Origin: Cronobacter muytjensii ATCC 51329
GTDB lineage: Bacteria; Pseudomonadota; Gammaproteobacteria; Enterobacterales; Enterobacteriaceae
DNA length: 64,000 nucleotides
NCBI RefSeq assembly: GCF_001277195.1
Contig: NZ_CP012268.1
Span: 2,356,001 to 2,420,000, forward strand
Direction: 5' to 3'
The number at the start of each line of letters is the position of its first letter. Position 1 is the stretch's first letter. Positions 26,347 through 34,885 of the stretch are shown one piece after another. The position numbers and the translations under genes were made by a program. The notes under the pieces were generated by a model. That model was not told where the DNA came from. It worked only from the letters and a program-made list of their open reading frames with translations, and ran no database searches.

Positions 26347-27892
26347 TGGCAGGTAGCTGATAGCTCCAGGTTTCACTCAGCGGCTGATCGGCATTGACGA
26401 GGGCCGCGCGCATTTCAGTGGTTTTCTTGGCGTCTTTGATCTTCACGCGCAGCGTCATACGCCAGCCTTTGGTGACCGGGTTGTAACGCACGCTGTTTTC
26501 AACGATTTCGCCGTTATCGCCAATGCTCGCCTGAGCAGTCACCGGCGTATTATCCGGCAGCTTTTGCATCTCGGTGCCGGTGAAATCCACCACAAATGCG
26601 ATGGTGCCGTCCGGCTGACGAATCAGATTGGATTGTTTCACGTCGCCGGTAGAGCGACGGGTCTGCAGTACCCACGCGTTTTCCGGAGCGTGCAGTTTGT
26701 CTTCGTCGCGGCTAAAGGTGATGGTGTATTTGAAATTCATCTCCTTGCCTGGCTCCGGCAGCTGGTCCGGCGTCCAGTAGGCCACGATGTTATCGTTGGT
26801 CTCGTCGTTGGTCGGAATTTCCACCAGTTCGACTTTTCCTTTGCCCCACTGACCCTGCGGCGTTACCCACGCGCTAGGACGCAGATCGTAGCGATCGTCG
26901 ATATCTTCAAAGCGTGAGAACTGACGGCCGCGTTGCAGCAGACCGAAGCCCTGCGGGTTTTCGGTCGTGAACGTGCTGACCGCGAGGTGTTTCGGGTTGT
27001 TCAGCGGACGCCAGATCCACTCGCCGTTGCCAGCATGCAGAGAGAGACCGTTAGAATCATGCAATTCAGGGCGGAAGTTGGTTGCCGGCGACGGCTGGTT
27101 CGGCCCAAACAGGAACATGCTCGTCAGCGGCGCGACGCCCAGTTTGCCCACTTTATCGCGCAGGTAAACTTTCGACTGCACGTCCACGACCGTGTCGCGC
27201 CCGGGGGTAATGATGAAGCGGTAGGCGCCGGTCGCGCGCGGAGAGTCCAGCAGCGCGTAAATGGTCAGACGTTTGTCGGCAGCTTTCGGACGCTCGATCC
27301 AGAACTCGCGAAAGCGCGGGAACTCTTCACCGGACGGCAGCGCGGTATCGATAGCCAGACCGCGCGCGGAAAGCCCATAAACCTGGCCTTGTCCTATCAC
27401 ACGGAAATAGCTCGCTCCGAGCATGCTGACGATTTCGTCGTTTTTATCTTTATTGTTGATCGGGTAGAGCACTTTGAAACCGGCGAAGCCCAGGTCTTTG
27501 ACGGTGTCTTTATCGTGCTGAACGTTGCCGAAATTAAAGTAATCCGGGCTGTACTTAATTTTACGAACCGTATTGGCGGTCACTTCGTTAAGCGCGACCG
27601 GCGTGTCGAAGTACATACCCTGATGGTAGAATTCAAGCTTGAACGGGGTTTTGATTTTGCTCCAGTAGGCTTTGTCGTGATTGAACTGGATCTGTTGGTA
27701 GTCCGCGTATTTCATATCGCGGAAAACGGAGGGCAGGTTGCTCTTCGGCGCTTCATAGCTCTTGCCCGCTAAGGATTTCGCCTGTTTTGCGACGTCGTCG
27801 ATAGTGAAGGCCCAACCCGAAGTGGTATAAAGTGACAACATCACTGCCGCACCCAGCCAACCCATTTTCATCATCTGTGTTTTATGTTTCAT
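26339..27892 (-). CDS. opgG: OpgG, periplasmic glucan biosynthesis protein
   Basis: OpgG is a periplasmic protein needed for building or branching osmoregulated periplasmic glucans. The signal peptide ends near residue 28 (YTTSGWA). The mature part is extremely conserved (YADYQQIQFNHDKAYW, GPNQPSP, WTPDQLPEPGKEMNFKYT-type segments). With the ATG at 27892 the length is 517; ATG codons at 27874 and a GTG at 27904 are alternatives, E. coli being annotated at 511. Translation is coupled to opgH by an 8-base overlap. Confidence 0.95.
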   Translation of the reverse strand: MKHKTQMMKMGWLGAAVMLSLYTTSGWAFTIDDVAKQAKSLAGKSYEAPKSNLPSVFRDMKYADYQQIQFNHDKAYWSKIKTPFKLEFYHQGMYFDTPVALNEVTANTVRKIKYSPDYFNFGNVQHDKDTVKDLGFAGFKVLYPINNKDKNDEIVSMLGASYFRVIGQGQVYGLSARGLAIDTALPSGEEFPRFREFWIERPKAADKRLTIYALLDSPRATGAYRFIITPGRDTVVDVQSKVYLRDKVGKLGVAPLTSMFLFGPNQPSPATNFRPELHDSNGLSLHAGNGEWIWRPLNNPKHLAVSTFTTENPQGFGLLQRGRQFSRFEDIDDRYDLRPSAWVTPQGQWGKGKVELVEIPTNDETNDNIVAYWTPDQLPEPGKEMNFKYTITFSRDEDKLHAPENAWVLQTRRSTGDVKQSNLIRQPDGTIAFVVDFTGTEMQKLPDNTPVTAQASIGDNGEIVENSVRYNPVTKGWRMTLRVKIKDAKKTTEMRAALVNADQPLSETWSYQLPANE

Positions 27893-28147
27893 ATAACTAA
27901 GCACTTCCCCCTTTGTGTGCTTAAATCAATCCGATCCATTTTAATGGAAACTTGCGGTTTCCGACAACACAATCCCCGCTTTGTTCAGCACGCCGGCTCA
28001 GGGATTAAACAAATGAATGCGCGCCATTTTCGCTTTGCGAATTTGTCCTGGAGACAGTGTGTCGGCCTTCCTGTAGGGTGGGGGCCGAATCTAAAACAGA
28101 ATCAGCCTGAGGGATAAGGCGAATAGTCCGAGATTTTATGGAGTGAT

Positions 28148-29305
28148 ATGACGACGTCGACACAGAGAGAGTTTTTTCTCGATTCCATCCGCGCATGGTT
28201 GATGCTTTTAGGCATCCCCTTTCATATTTCGCTTATTTATTCCACCCACCAGTGGCATGTCAACAGCCTCACCCCGTCCGTGGGCCTGACGCTGTTTAAC
28301 GATTTCATTCACGCCTTCCGCATGCAGGTTTTCTTTGTTATTTCAGGGTATTTTTCCTACATGCTGTTCTTGCGCTACCCGCGCAAACGCTGGTGGAAAG
28401 TGCGTCTGGAGCGCGTCGGCATCCCAATGTTGACCGCTATTCCGCTTCTCACGCTGCCGCAATTTCTGATGTTGCAATATGTCAAAGGCCGGGCCGATGA
28501 CTGGCATACGCTTTCCGGTTACGACAAATACAACACATTGGTGTGGGAACTCACCTCGCATTTATGGTTTTTATTGGTGCTGGTGGTGTTCACGACCCTC
28601 GGTTTATGGCTATTTCAGCAGATAAAAAACTGGCCCGAAGAGAAAAGCGCGGCGCTGGCCGAACGCCTGACATTAGGAAAACTCTCAGCGCTGTTTTTAC
28701 TCTTCGGCGTCGCATTCGCCGCGCTGCGCCGTCTTATTTTTATCGTCTATGCGCCGATATTAAGCGACGGCTTGTTTAATTTCGTGGTGATGCAAACCTT
28801 ATTTTATTCGCCGTTTTTTATTCTCGGCGCGCTGGCCTTTAAGCATGCCTCGCTGAAAGACCGCTTTACCACCTTCTCGCCCGGCTGCGCGCTCGGCGCG
28901 ACGGCGGCGTTTATCGCCTATCTGCTGAACCAACGCTACGGCAGCGGCGATGCCTGGATGTATGAAACCGATAACGTGATTAGCATGCTGATGGGACTAT
29001 GGATGGTCAACGTCGTGTTCTCGCTCGGCCATCGCCTGCTGAATTTTAAATCGGCACGTGTGACCTATTTCGTTAACGCCTCGCTGTTTATTTACCTGGT
29101 GCATCACCCGCTGACGCTATTCTTCGGCGCGTATATCACGCCGCACATCCACTCGAACGCGCTGGGCTTCATCGCCGGTCTGGTGTTTGTAATTGGCATC
29201 GCCGTAGTGCTGTATGAGGCGCACCTGCGCATTCCCCTGCTGCGTTTCCTGTTCTCCGGGAAACCGCAAAATAAAACCCCGGCGCCAGGTACGGCAACGG
29301 GGTGA
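28148..29305 (+). CDS. opgC: OpgC, succinyltransferase of periplasmic glucans
   Basis: OpgC adds succinyl groups to osmoregulated periplasmic glucans. It is a 385-residue inner-membrane protein of the acyltransferase 3 family with about ten hydrophobic segments, the same length as E. coli MdoC. Typical family sequence is seen at FFLDSIRAWLMLLGIPFH and in the FFVISGYFS segment. It diverges from opgG across a 255-bp control region; the ATG follows ATGGAGTGAT. Confidence 0.95.
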   Translation: MTTSTQREFFLDSIRAWLMLLGIPFHISLIYSTHQWHVNSLTPSVGLTLFNDFIHAFRMQVFFVISGYFSYMLFLRYPRKRWWKVRLERVGIPMLTAIPLLTLPQFLMLQYVKGRADDWHTLSGYDKYNTLVWELTSHLWFLLVLVVFTTLGLWLFQQIKNWPEEKSAALAERLTLGKLSALFLLFGVAFAALRRLIFIVYAPILSDGLFNFVVMQTLFYSPFFILGALAFKHASLKDRFTTFSPGCALGATAAFIAYLLNQRYGSGDAWMYETDNVISMLMGLWMVNVVFSLGHRLLNFKSARVTYFVNASLFIYLVHHPLTLFFGAYITPHIHSNALGFIAGLVFVIGIAVVLYEAHLRIPLLRFLFSGKPQNKTPAPGTATG

Positions 29306-29354
29306 TCCGGACACGCGCCCGCGCGGCGCGTCGTCTTAATACTCAGCCAGCTTT

Positions 29355-30842
29355 TCAGAGCATCCACTCAACCGGCAGCCGATAGACCAGACGCACCAGC
29401 AGACGCTGCCAGAAACGGGTTTTCGGCTCCTTTTTCCAGACAATCTCTTTGCCATCTTTTTCTTCTATCCAGTTAATACGCCCCCAGCGGTCGAGGCGTA
29501 GCGCCCAGGCCGCTTCACGCCGCGTTCGCGTAAAGCGTTTATGGATAGCGCCCGCCAGCGTTTCGCTTTCAATCACAAACCCCATTTCGGTGTTAAGCAT
29601 CGCCGAGCGCGGGTCGAAATTAAACGAACCGATAAACACCTGATTCCCGTCAACGCTGAACGTTTTGGCGTGCAGGCTGGAGCCAGAGTTACCGGTCAAC
29701 CCGCGGTCGTGCGGCACACGGCCCGGATCGCGGGTCGGTTTCAGCTCATACAGCTCCACGCCGTGGCGCAGCAGTTTTTTACGCCAGCGCGCGTAACCGG
29801 CATGCACAACCGCGACGTCGTTCGCCGCCAGCGAGTTGGTGAGGATCGCGATTTTCACTCCCTTGCGGCGCAGCGCCAGCAGTAAAGCCACGCCGCCGCG
29901 GGTGGGCACAAAATAGGATGAAATGATATCGAACTGGGTTTTAGGCTCGCCGATAAGCGTCATCATGCGCTGCGGCAATAGCGTATGGTTGCGCGCCCTC
30001 CCTTGCCCTTTGCGCGGATCGTCGCTTAACAGGCGCGTTTTAGCCCAGACCAGGGGCAGCGTGCGGGTTTCGATGTAGCTTGCAAAGCGTGTACTCTCAA
30101 GACGCTCCAGATAGCGCCGCGCCACCGGATCGTCCTTCCAGTGCGGCGGCAGCTGGACGCGAGCGTCTATCTCTTCCACCTCGACCTCCAGCACTTTATC
30201 AAGCGTCGACACTGACCGGCTCTTCCAGTAGCGTTCGAAATCCTGGGTGACATCTGCGACTACCGGGCCTATCGCCAGGACGTCGAGATCGGAAAACAGC
30301 GGCTGTTCGCCCGCGCCGAAATAGGCGTCGCCGACGTTGCGCCCGCCGATAATCGTGACCTCGCCGTCCACCGTAAAGCTTTTATTGTGCATGCGGCGAT
30401 TAAGCCTTGCGAAATCGGTGAGATAGCCCAGCGCGCGCAGCGTGCGAAAAGAGAAGGGGTTAAAGAGGCGAATTTCGATATTCGGATGGGCATTGAGCAG
30501 GCGCAGCGTGTCGTCCATGCCCACCGTATTGTTGTCATCAAGCAGAATACGCACCCGGACGCCACGCCGCGCCGCCGCCAGCAGCGCGCCGAACAGCAGC
30601 CGCCCGGACATATCGTCTTCCCAGATATAGTACTGGACGTCGATAGTCTCCTCCGCCATTTCTGCCAGCAGATAGCGGGCGGCGAAGGCGTCGAGGCTGT
30701 CATCAAGAGGATGTAAGCCGCTGTGGTGAGGGTGCTGCGCCGTGGTCGGGGCAATAGCGCGGCCAAGCCGGGTATTATGCGCCCGGCTGTGCGTCGTATT
30801 GTCCCAGTAAGCGCTGGTAAAGCAGGAAGTTTTCTTCGTCAT
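29355..30842 (-). CDS. clsC: ClsC, cardiolipin synthase C
   Basis: ClsC makes cardiolipin from phosphatidylglycerol and phosphatidylethanolamine. It has two phospholipase D (HKD) motifs, HNKSFTVDGEVTIIGGRN and HAKTFSVDGNQVFIGSFN. In E. coli activity needs co-expression of YmdB. The N terminus is uncertain: the frame is open to 30941, far into ymdB, and no ATG matches the E. coli start. The ATG at 30842 gives 495 residues and a 68-base overlap with ymdB, but its ribosome site is poor. Confidence 0.9.
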   Translation of the reverse strand: MTKKTSCFTSAYWDNTTHSRAHNTRLGRAIAPTTAQHPHHSGLHPLDDSLDAFAARYLLAEMAEETIDVQYYIWEDDMSGRLLFGALLAAARRGVRVRILLDDNNTVGMDDTLRLLNAHPNIEIRLFNPFSFRTLRALGYLTDFARLNRRMHNKSFTVDGEVTIIGGRNVGDAYFGAGEQPLFSDLDVLAIGPVVADVTQDFERYWKSRSVSTLDKVLEVEVEEIDARVQLPPHWKDDPVARRYLERLESTRFASYIETRTLPLVWAKTRLLSDDPRKGQGRARNHTLLPQRMMTLIGEPKTQFDIISSYFVPTRGGVALLLALRRKGVKIAILTNSLAANDVAVVHAGYARWRKKLLRHGVELYELKPTRDPGRVPHDRGLTGNSGSSLHAKTFSVDGNQVFIGSFNFDPRSAMLNTEMGFVIESETLAGAIHKRFTRTRREAAWALRLDRWGRINWIEEKDGKEIVWKKEPKTRFWQRLLVRLVYRLPVEWML

Positions 30843-31317
30843 AGCAGACAAAGTATACCTGCTGAAGTTGTGGGTGCCTGGTAAGATAATCCGAAACGGC
30901 ATCAAAGGCGATTTGCGCTGCCGCCGCTTTCGGATAGCCATAGATGCCAGTGCTGATGGCCGGGAACGCCACGCTGTGATAACCGTTCGCTGTCACCAGC
31001 GCCAGACTGTTGCGATAGGCGTCCGCCAGCAGTTGCGGTTCGTTATCGCGCCCGCCGCGCCAGACTGGCCCCACGGTGTGTATTACGGCTTTCGCCGCCA
31101 GGTTACCTGCCTCGGTAATCACCGCGTGCCCCGGCTGGCACTCCCCCTGTTGCTGACGCACGGCTTTACATGCCGCCAGCAGCGCAGGCCCCGCGGCGCG
31201 GTGGATAGCGCCATCCACGCCTCCGCCTCCCATCAGCGAAGGGTTGGCGGCGTTGACAATAACGTCGGTATCGATGCGGGTAATATCGCCCTGCACCACT
31301 TCAATGCGCCCTGACAT
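30775..31317 (-). CDS. ymdB: YmdB, macrodomain ADP-ribose deacetylase and RNase III regulator
   Basis: YmdB is a macrodomain protein that hydrolyses O-acetyl-ADP-ribose and can inhibit RNase III. The 180 residues show VIVNAANPSLMGGGGVDGAI and AFPAISTGIYGYP, the ligand-binding loops. The ATG at 31317 follows CAGGAGAGAAGC; the frame is open to 31344. Its 3' end overlaps clsC, matching the functional link known in E. coli. Confidence 0.95.
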   Translation of the reverse strand: MSGRIEVVQGDITRIDTDVIVNAANPSLMGGGGVDGAIHRAAGPALLAACKAVRQQQGECQPGHAVITEAGNLAAKAVIHTVGPVWRGGRDNEPQLLADAYRNSLALVTANGYHSVAFPAISTGIYGYPKAAAAQIAFDAVSDYLTRHPQLQQVYFVCYDEENFLLYQRLLGQYDAQPGA

Positions 31318-31385
31318 GCTTCTCTCCTGATAAACGCTGTTCATTCAAGTGTAGAACAGCGCGCCCGGTCGCCGCCACGACGTGT

Positions 31386-31688
31386 TCAGCGGTAGGTCAA
31401 TGTCAGAATGCCGAGCGTATGCGACGCATTAAGATAGTCGAGACGGCTGTGCACCCACGGTGAGTGCATCTCGCGCACGCCCGTGGCGCGCAGCGAGAGC
31501 GTCTGGCGGTGTACCTGATGACCGCGTGGGCAGGAGAGCTCAATATGCGCCGCGTTATGCGCGACCGAGCAGACCTCTTCCACGATAGCGCCGTGAAACG
31601 TAAGGGTTCCGCCCGTTTGCGCCAGGACGGCAACGGACGACAAGGCAAGCGCGGCGGTCATCGCGGCGGCGAAAAGCGAGGTATACAT
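31386..31688 (-). CDS. small secreted fimbrial-subunit-like protein
   Basis: A 100-residue protein with a Sec signal peptide (about 1-24) and a mature part resembling half of a pilin fold: GGTLTFHGAIVEEVC near its start, a second cysteine in SCPRGHQ, and a C-terminal TLTYR. The two cysteines could form the usual pilin disulfide. It sits where E. coli has ymdA, next to ymdB, and may be its equivalent; I could not confirm this from memory. ATG at 31688 with GGGAG at good distance. Confidence 0.75.
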   Translation of the reverse strand: MYTSLFAAAMTAALALSSVAVLAQTGGTLTFHGAIVEEVCSVAHNAAHIELSCPRGHQVHRQTLSLRATGVREMHSPWVHSRLDYLNASHTLGILTLTYR

Positions 31689-31832
31689 TGAAATGGCTCC
31701 CACACAGGCAATATTATTTCAACTTAAAGTTAACATATATATTACAAACAAAGGTTATGGAAGCCTGAAACAGAAATATTCACGCCGGGGGATTATTGTG
31801 TCACGGTTGATACAGGCGGAACGGGTAAAGCC

Positions 31833-31860
31833 GCAAAAAAAACCCGCGGGCGCGGGTTTT
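31833..31860 (-). terminator. terminator after ycdZ
   Basis: AAAACCCGC and GCGGGTTTT pair around a short loop; on the minus strand the T run has eight bases. Confidence 0.85.
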
Positions 31861-31864
31861 CGTG

Positions 31865-32338
31865 TCAGGCGGTGGTGGTGTTTTTCGGCGCGGTACGGTG
31901 CGCGAGCCACATTCCGCTGCCTTTCATCGCCACGCCAAAAAGCAGCCCCAGCAGCAGCGCTGGCAGCACGTTTTTCCAGTCGCCCTGTCCTGCGAACGTG
32001 GCGCAGGCGCCGATAAACGTGCCGGGCACGAAACTGAGCAGCGTCTGGCGCGACTGGATGCACATCAGGAAAGCCACCACGCCGGTCATGGCATAGCTCA
32101 CCCACGCGAGACCCGGTGCCACGGCGCTACCGGCGATAATCACCTGCGCCCACAGCACGCCGCTGCACAGCGTAAAGAGGAGAGTCAGAAAACCCGTGAT
32201 GCCGCCCCGTGGGCTTGCAAACCAGGCGGTACAGCCGAGAAAGCCCGCCCAGGACGGCAGGCCGAGCGCGACGGCGCTCCACGCCCAGAGGGCGGAGAGC
32301 AGGCCGGTAGTTAATGCGAGAGAAAAGTGTCTGTTCAT
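31865..32338 (-). CDS. ycdZ: YcdZ, DUF1097 inner-membrane protein
   Basis: A 157-residue membrane protein with about five hydrophobic segments, matching E. coli YcdZ in LPSWAGFLGCTAWFASPRGG and LLSFVPGTFIGACATFAGQG (cores SWAGFLGCTA and FVPGTFIGACATFAGQGDW). Function unknown. The ATG at 32338 agrees with the family start, although the ribosome site is weak and the frame is open to 32392. A near-ideal CRP palindrome lies about 90 bp upstream. Confidence 0.9.
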   Translation of the reverse strand: MNRHFSLALTTGLLSALWAWSAVALGLPSWAGFLGCTAWFASPRGGITGFLTLLFTLCSGVLWAQVIIAGSAVAPGLAWVSYAMTGVVAFLMCIQSRQTLLSFVPGTFIGACATFAGQGDWKNVLPALLLGLLFGVAMKGSGMWLAHRTAPKNTTTA

Positions 32339-32417
32339 GGCGGCGTATCTTAGCAAAACGCCGCACCGGGAATGCGATCTGACGCACACCATATGAAATA
32401 ACGCACGGTGAGTTACA

Positions 32418-32447
32418 TTTTATTTGTGATATTAATCACAAATAAAA
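32418..32447. promoter_or_regulatory. CRP-type operator upstream of ycdZ
   Basis: Two perfect 13-base arms (TTTTATTTGTGAT and ATCACAAATAAAA) around ATTA. They include TGTGA-N6-TCACA, the exact CRP core. It lies just past the ycdY stop and upstream of ycdZ, both on the minus strand. The arm is GTGAT rather than TTGAT, so CRP is favoured over FNR. Confidence 0.75.
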
Positions 32448-32448
32448 A

Positions 32449-33015
32449 TCACTCCGCGCCGCGCTCTTCATCTTCTTCCTGCAACTCTTCCCACATCGCC
32501 TGAATGGCTTCACGGGTGATTTGCGCAAGCGTGCGCCAGAACGGCGTCGTGGCGTGCGCCTCTACTTTACCGAGGAACGTTTCATACCACGGGATCAGGA
32601 ACTCGCCGAAGAGGGTCTCCTGCGCTTCGATTTCATCTTCGGCTGACTGATCTTCCAGCCACGACGCCGCCAGCAGCAGCAGGCCGAAGTGATCCGCCGC
32701 CGTTTCGCCGAGCGGCATGCCGCGGGAGGTTAAAAAGGCGCGGACCTCCTGTTCACTGCCCTGCTCCACCCAGGCGGAGCGAAACGGCGCCACGCGAGCG
32801 TCATCAGCGCCGAACAATGCCTGGTAATCGGTCTGCACCTCATCGGGCTGCGCGCTTTTTTGCAGGCGCGTCAGCAGCTCGTCCTGCTCCAGCGGCCAGT
32901 TTTGCGCGAGTTTGCCGTCGCGGATCAGGCCGTAAATAGGTGCCATCACCGGGTCCTGCGGCGCACGGTACCAGAGAGAGCCCAGCAGGCGGCAAATTAT
33001 TGAAAACTCATTCAT
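32449..33015 (-). CDS. ycdY: YcdY, TorD-family chaperone
   Basis: A 188-residue helical chaperone of the TorD/DmsD (NarJ-like) family; in E. coli YcdY activates the phosphatase YcdX, encoded next to it. Sequence agrees with the family across MNEFSIICRLLGSLWY, FRSAWVE and LLLAASWLEDQSAEDE. The C terminus is acidic. It starts 24 bp after ycdX, supporting one transcript. Confidence 0.93.
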   Translation of the reverse strand: MNEFSIICRLLGSLWYRAPQDPVMAPIYGLIRDGKLAQNWPLEQDELLTRLQKSAQPDEVQTDYQALFGADDARVAPFRSAWVEQGSEQEVRAFLTSRGMPLGETAADHFGLLLLAASWLEDQSAEDEIEAQETLFGEFLIPWYETFLGKVEAHATTPFWRTLAQITREAIQAMWEELQEEDEERGAE

Positions 33016-33039
33016 GAACAGATTCCATTTCAGGCGATA

Positions 33040-33777
33040 TTAAAGCGCGGCAAATTCAGCAATTGGCGTCATGCCGCGGGTTTCAAGAAAATCGAGCAGG
33101 CGGCGCGGCGTGACGTTGAGGATGCGGTCTTCCGGAAAACCGACTTCATCCAGCACCTTACGGCATTCATGGAAATCGCCAAGCGTAAAGGCGGTATGGG
33201 AGTCAGAGCCGAGCGCCACCCAGCCGCCCGCATCGCGCACGGCGGCAGCGATAGCTTTACAGTTTGGCCCGCTGCCCTTGCGGGAGTGGGTGAAGGAGGA
33301 ATTATTAATCTCCAGCGCGACCTGATATTTCGCGGCCGCCGCGGCAATTTCCGGGATATCGACCGGATATTTCGGGTTGCCGGGGTGGCTAATGATATGC
33401 ACCGTACCGCTCGCCATCGCCGCAATCATCGCTTCGGTATTCGTGTCTTTGTCCTGGGGGGCGAAAACAGGCTCATGAAAGCCGGCGACGATGAGATCAA
33501 GCGAATCGAGCATCGGGCCGGTGCAGTCGATCTCTCCGTCGCGGTTTTTAATATTGGCTTCGATGCCGCGCAGAATGCCGACGCCATCGACGACGCGCGG
33601 CCAGATGCGCATATTAATAAAATGCCAGTGATGCGGCGCATCCGCCATATCCGGGCCGTGATCGGTGATGGCCAGGAGCCGGACGCCTTTTTGCTTCGCC
33701 GCGGCGATATAATCATGCAGGTTACTGTAAGCATGGGTGCTGGCGACGGTGTGCATATGCAGGTCAACGGGATACAT
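33040..33777 (-). CDS. ycdX: YcdX, PHP-domain zinc phosphatase
   Basis: A 245-residue PHP-family hydrolase with a trinuclear zinc site. Ligands are seen in DLHMHTVAS, TDHGPD, HFINMRIWPRVVDGVGILRGIEAN (glutamate), GFHEPVF, HISHPGNP and GSDSH. In E. coli it has phosphatase activity and is linked to swarming, and is matured by YcdY. The ATG at 33777 gives the family length; the frame is open to 33804. Confidence 0.95.
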   Translation of the reverse strand: MYPVDLHMHTVASTHAYSNLHDYIAAAKQKGVRLLAITDHGPDMADAPHHWHFINMRIWPRVVDGVGILRGIEANIKNRDGEIDCTGPMLDSLDLIVAGFHEPVFAPQDKDTNTEAMIAAMASGTVHIISHPGNPKYPVDIPEIAAAAAKYQVALEINNSSFTHSRKGSGPNCKAIAAAVRDAGGWVALGSDSHTAFTLGDFHECRKVLDEVGFPEDRILNVTPRRLLDFLETRGMTPIAEFAAL

Positions 33778-33861
33778 GGCGCTCTCCTTTGTGATGTTAT
33801 TCAAGGATAACAGGTATCCCCGGCGATTTTTAGCCGAATCACCGGGCGCGACAGACGGTCG

Positions 33862-34803
33862 CTAGTAGCCGCGCGCTACGTCCACCTGATTTTGCGGCGT
33901 CTCGCCGCGCTCAATGCGCGAGATGCTTTGCGCGATAAACGCAGCCGCCTCCTCAGGACGCGTAACCGCCGCCACATGCGGCGTGAGGCGCACACGCGGA
34001 TGCCGCCATAGCGGGCTTTCCGCAGGTAGCGGCTCCTGATGAAAGACGTCCAGCATCGCGCCTTTGATTTTCCCGCTATCCAGCGCGGCCAACAAATCTT
34101 CTTCCACCAGATGCACACCGCGCGCCAGGTTCAGGACATACGCGTTATCCTCAAGCGCCGCGAGCAGCCCGCCGTTAATAATACCCACTGTCTCCGGCGT
34201 ATTGGGCAACAGGTTAATCAGCACGCGCGTGCCGCGCAAAAACGCAGCCAGCTCGTGCGTACCGGCAAAGCTTTCGATGCCGGGGTACGCTTTCCGGCTG
34301 CGGCTCCAGCAGCGCACCGGAAAGCCCCACGAATGCAGACTTTGCGCCACCTGCCCACCGAGCACGCCGGCGCCCAGCACGCCAATGGTGAAATCGGCAT
34401 GGCGGTACTCTTCAAGCGGCTGCCATTTCGCCTCGCGCTGTAGCGCCGCGTAATCATCGAAGCGGCGAAACCAGTGCAACACCTGACTTACCGCGTACTC
34501 CTGCATCTGCGCGGCCATGCCGGTATCTTCCATACGACAGAGCGGCACGTCAGGCGGCAGCAGATCCGGATGCGCATCCAGGCGGCTTAACAGCGAATCG
34601 ACGCCCGCGCCGAGCACGAAAATCGCTTTGAGGTGGGTGCGTCCACGCAGCATCTCATACGGCGGATGCCAGACCAGTGCGTAGTCAGCAGGGGCGTTAT
34701 CGCCCGGCTCCCAGGCGCGAAGCCGCGCGTGCGGCAGATGGCGTTGCAGTAAAGCGGCCCACTGGGCCACATCAAAGGTGGGATGATAAAACAAGATTTC
34801 CAC
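33862..34803 (-). CDS. ghrA: GhrA, glyoxylate/hydroxypyruvate reductase A
   Basis: GhrA reduces glyoxylate to glycolate and hydroxypyruvate to glycerate with NADPH. The 313-residue D-2-hydroxyacid dehydrogenase has GVLGAGVLGGQVAQSL as its nucleotide-binding loop, CWSRSRKA supplying NADP specificity, and catalytic NLARG, DVFHQEPLP and TPHVAA segments with the Arg, Glu and His. Length is one residue over E. coli. It lies between ycdX and the fimbrial insertion. Confidence 0.95.
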   Translation of the reverse strand: MEILFYHPTFDVAQWAALLQRHLPHARLRAWEPGDNAPADYALVWHPPYEMLRGRTHLKAIFVLGAGVDSLLSRLDAHPDLLPPDVPLCRMEDTGMAAQMQEYAVSQVLHWFRRFDDYAALQREAKWQPLEEYRHADFTIGVLGAGVLGGQVAQSLHSWGFPVRCWSRSRKAYPGIESFAGTHELAAFLRGTRVLINLLPNTPETVGIINGGLLAALEDNAYVLNLARGVHLVEEDLLAALDSGKIKGAMLDVFHQEPLPAESPLWRHPRVRLTPHVAAVTRPEEAAAFIAQSISRIERGETPQNQVDVARGY

Positions 34804-34841
34804 GGGCGTTTCTCCGGGCAGGTTATTTTCATCACCATAAC

Positions 34842-34867
34842 AAAATCAGCCGCCTTTGTGGCGGCTG
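34842..34867 (-). terminator. terminator of the fimbrial operon
   Basis: CAGCCGCC and GGCGGCTG form a perfect 8-bp stem; on the minus strand it is followed by ATTTTGTT. It lies 19 bp beyond the adhesin stop. Confidence 0.7.
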
Positions 34868-34885
34868 CGGGAAACGCGGGCGGCG

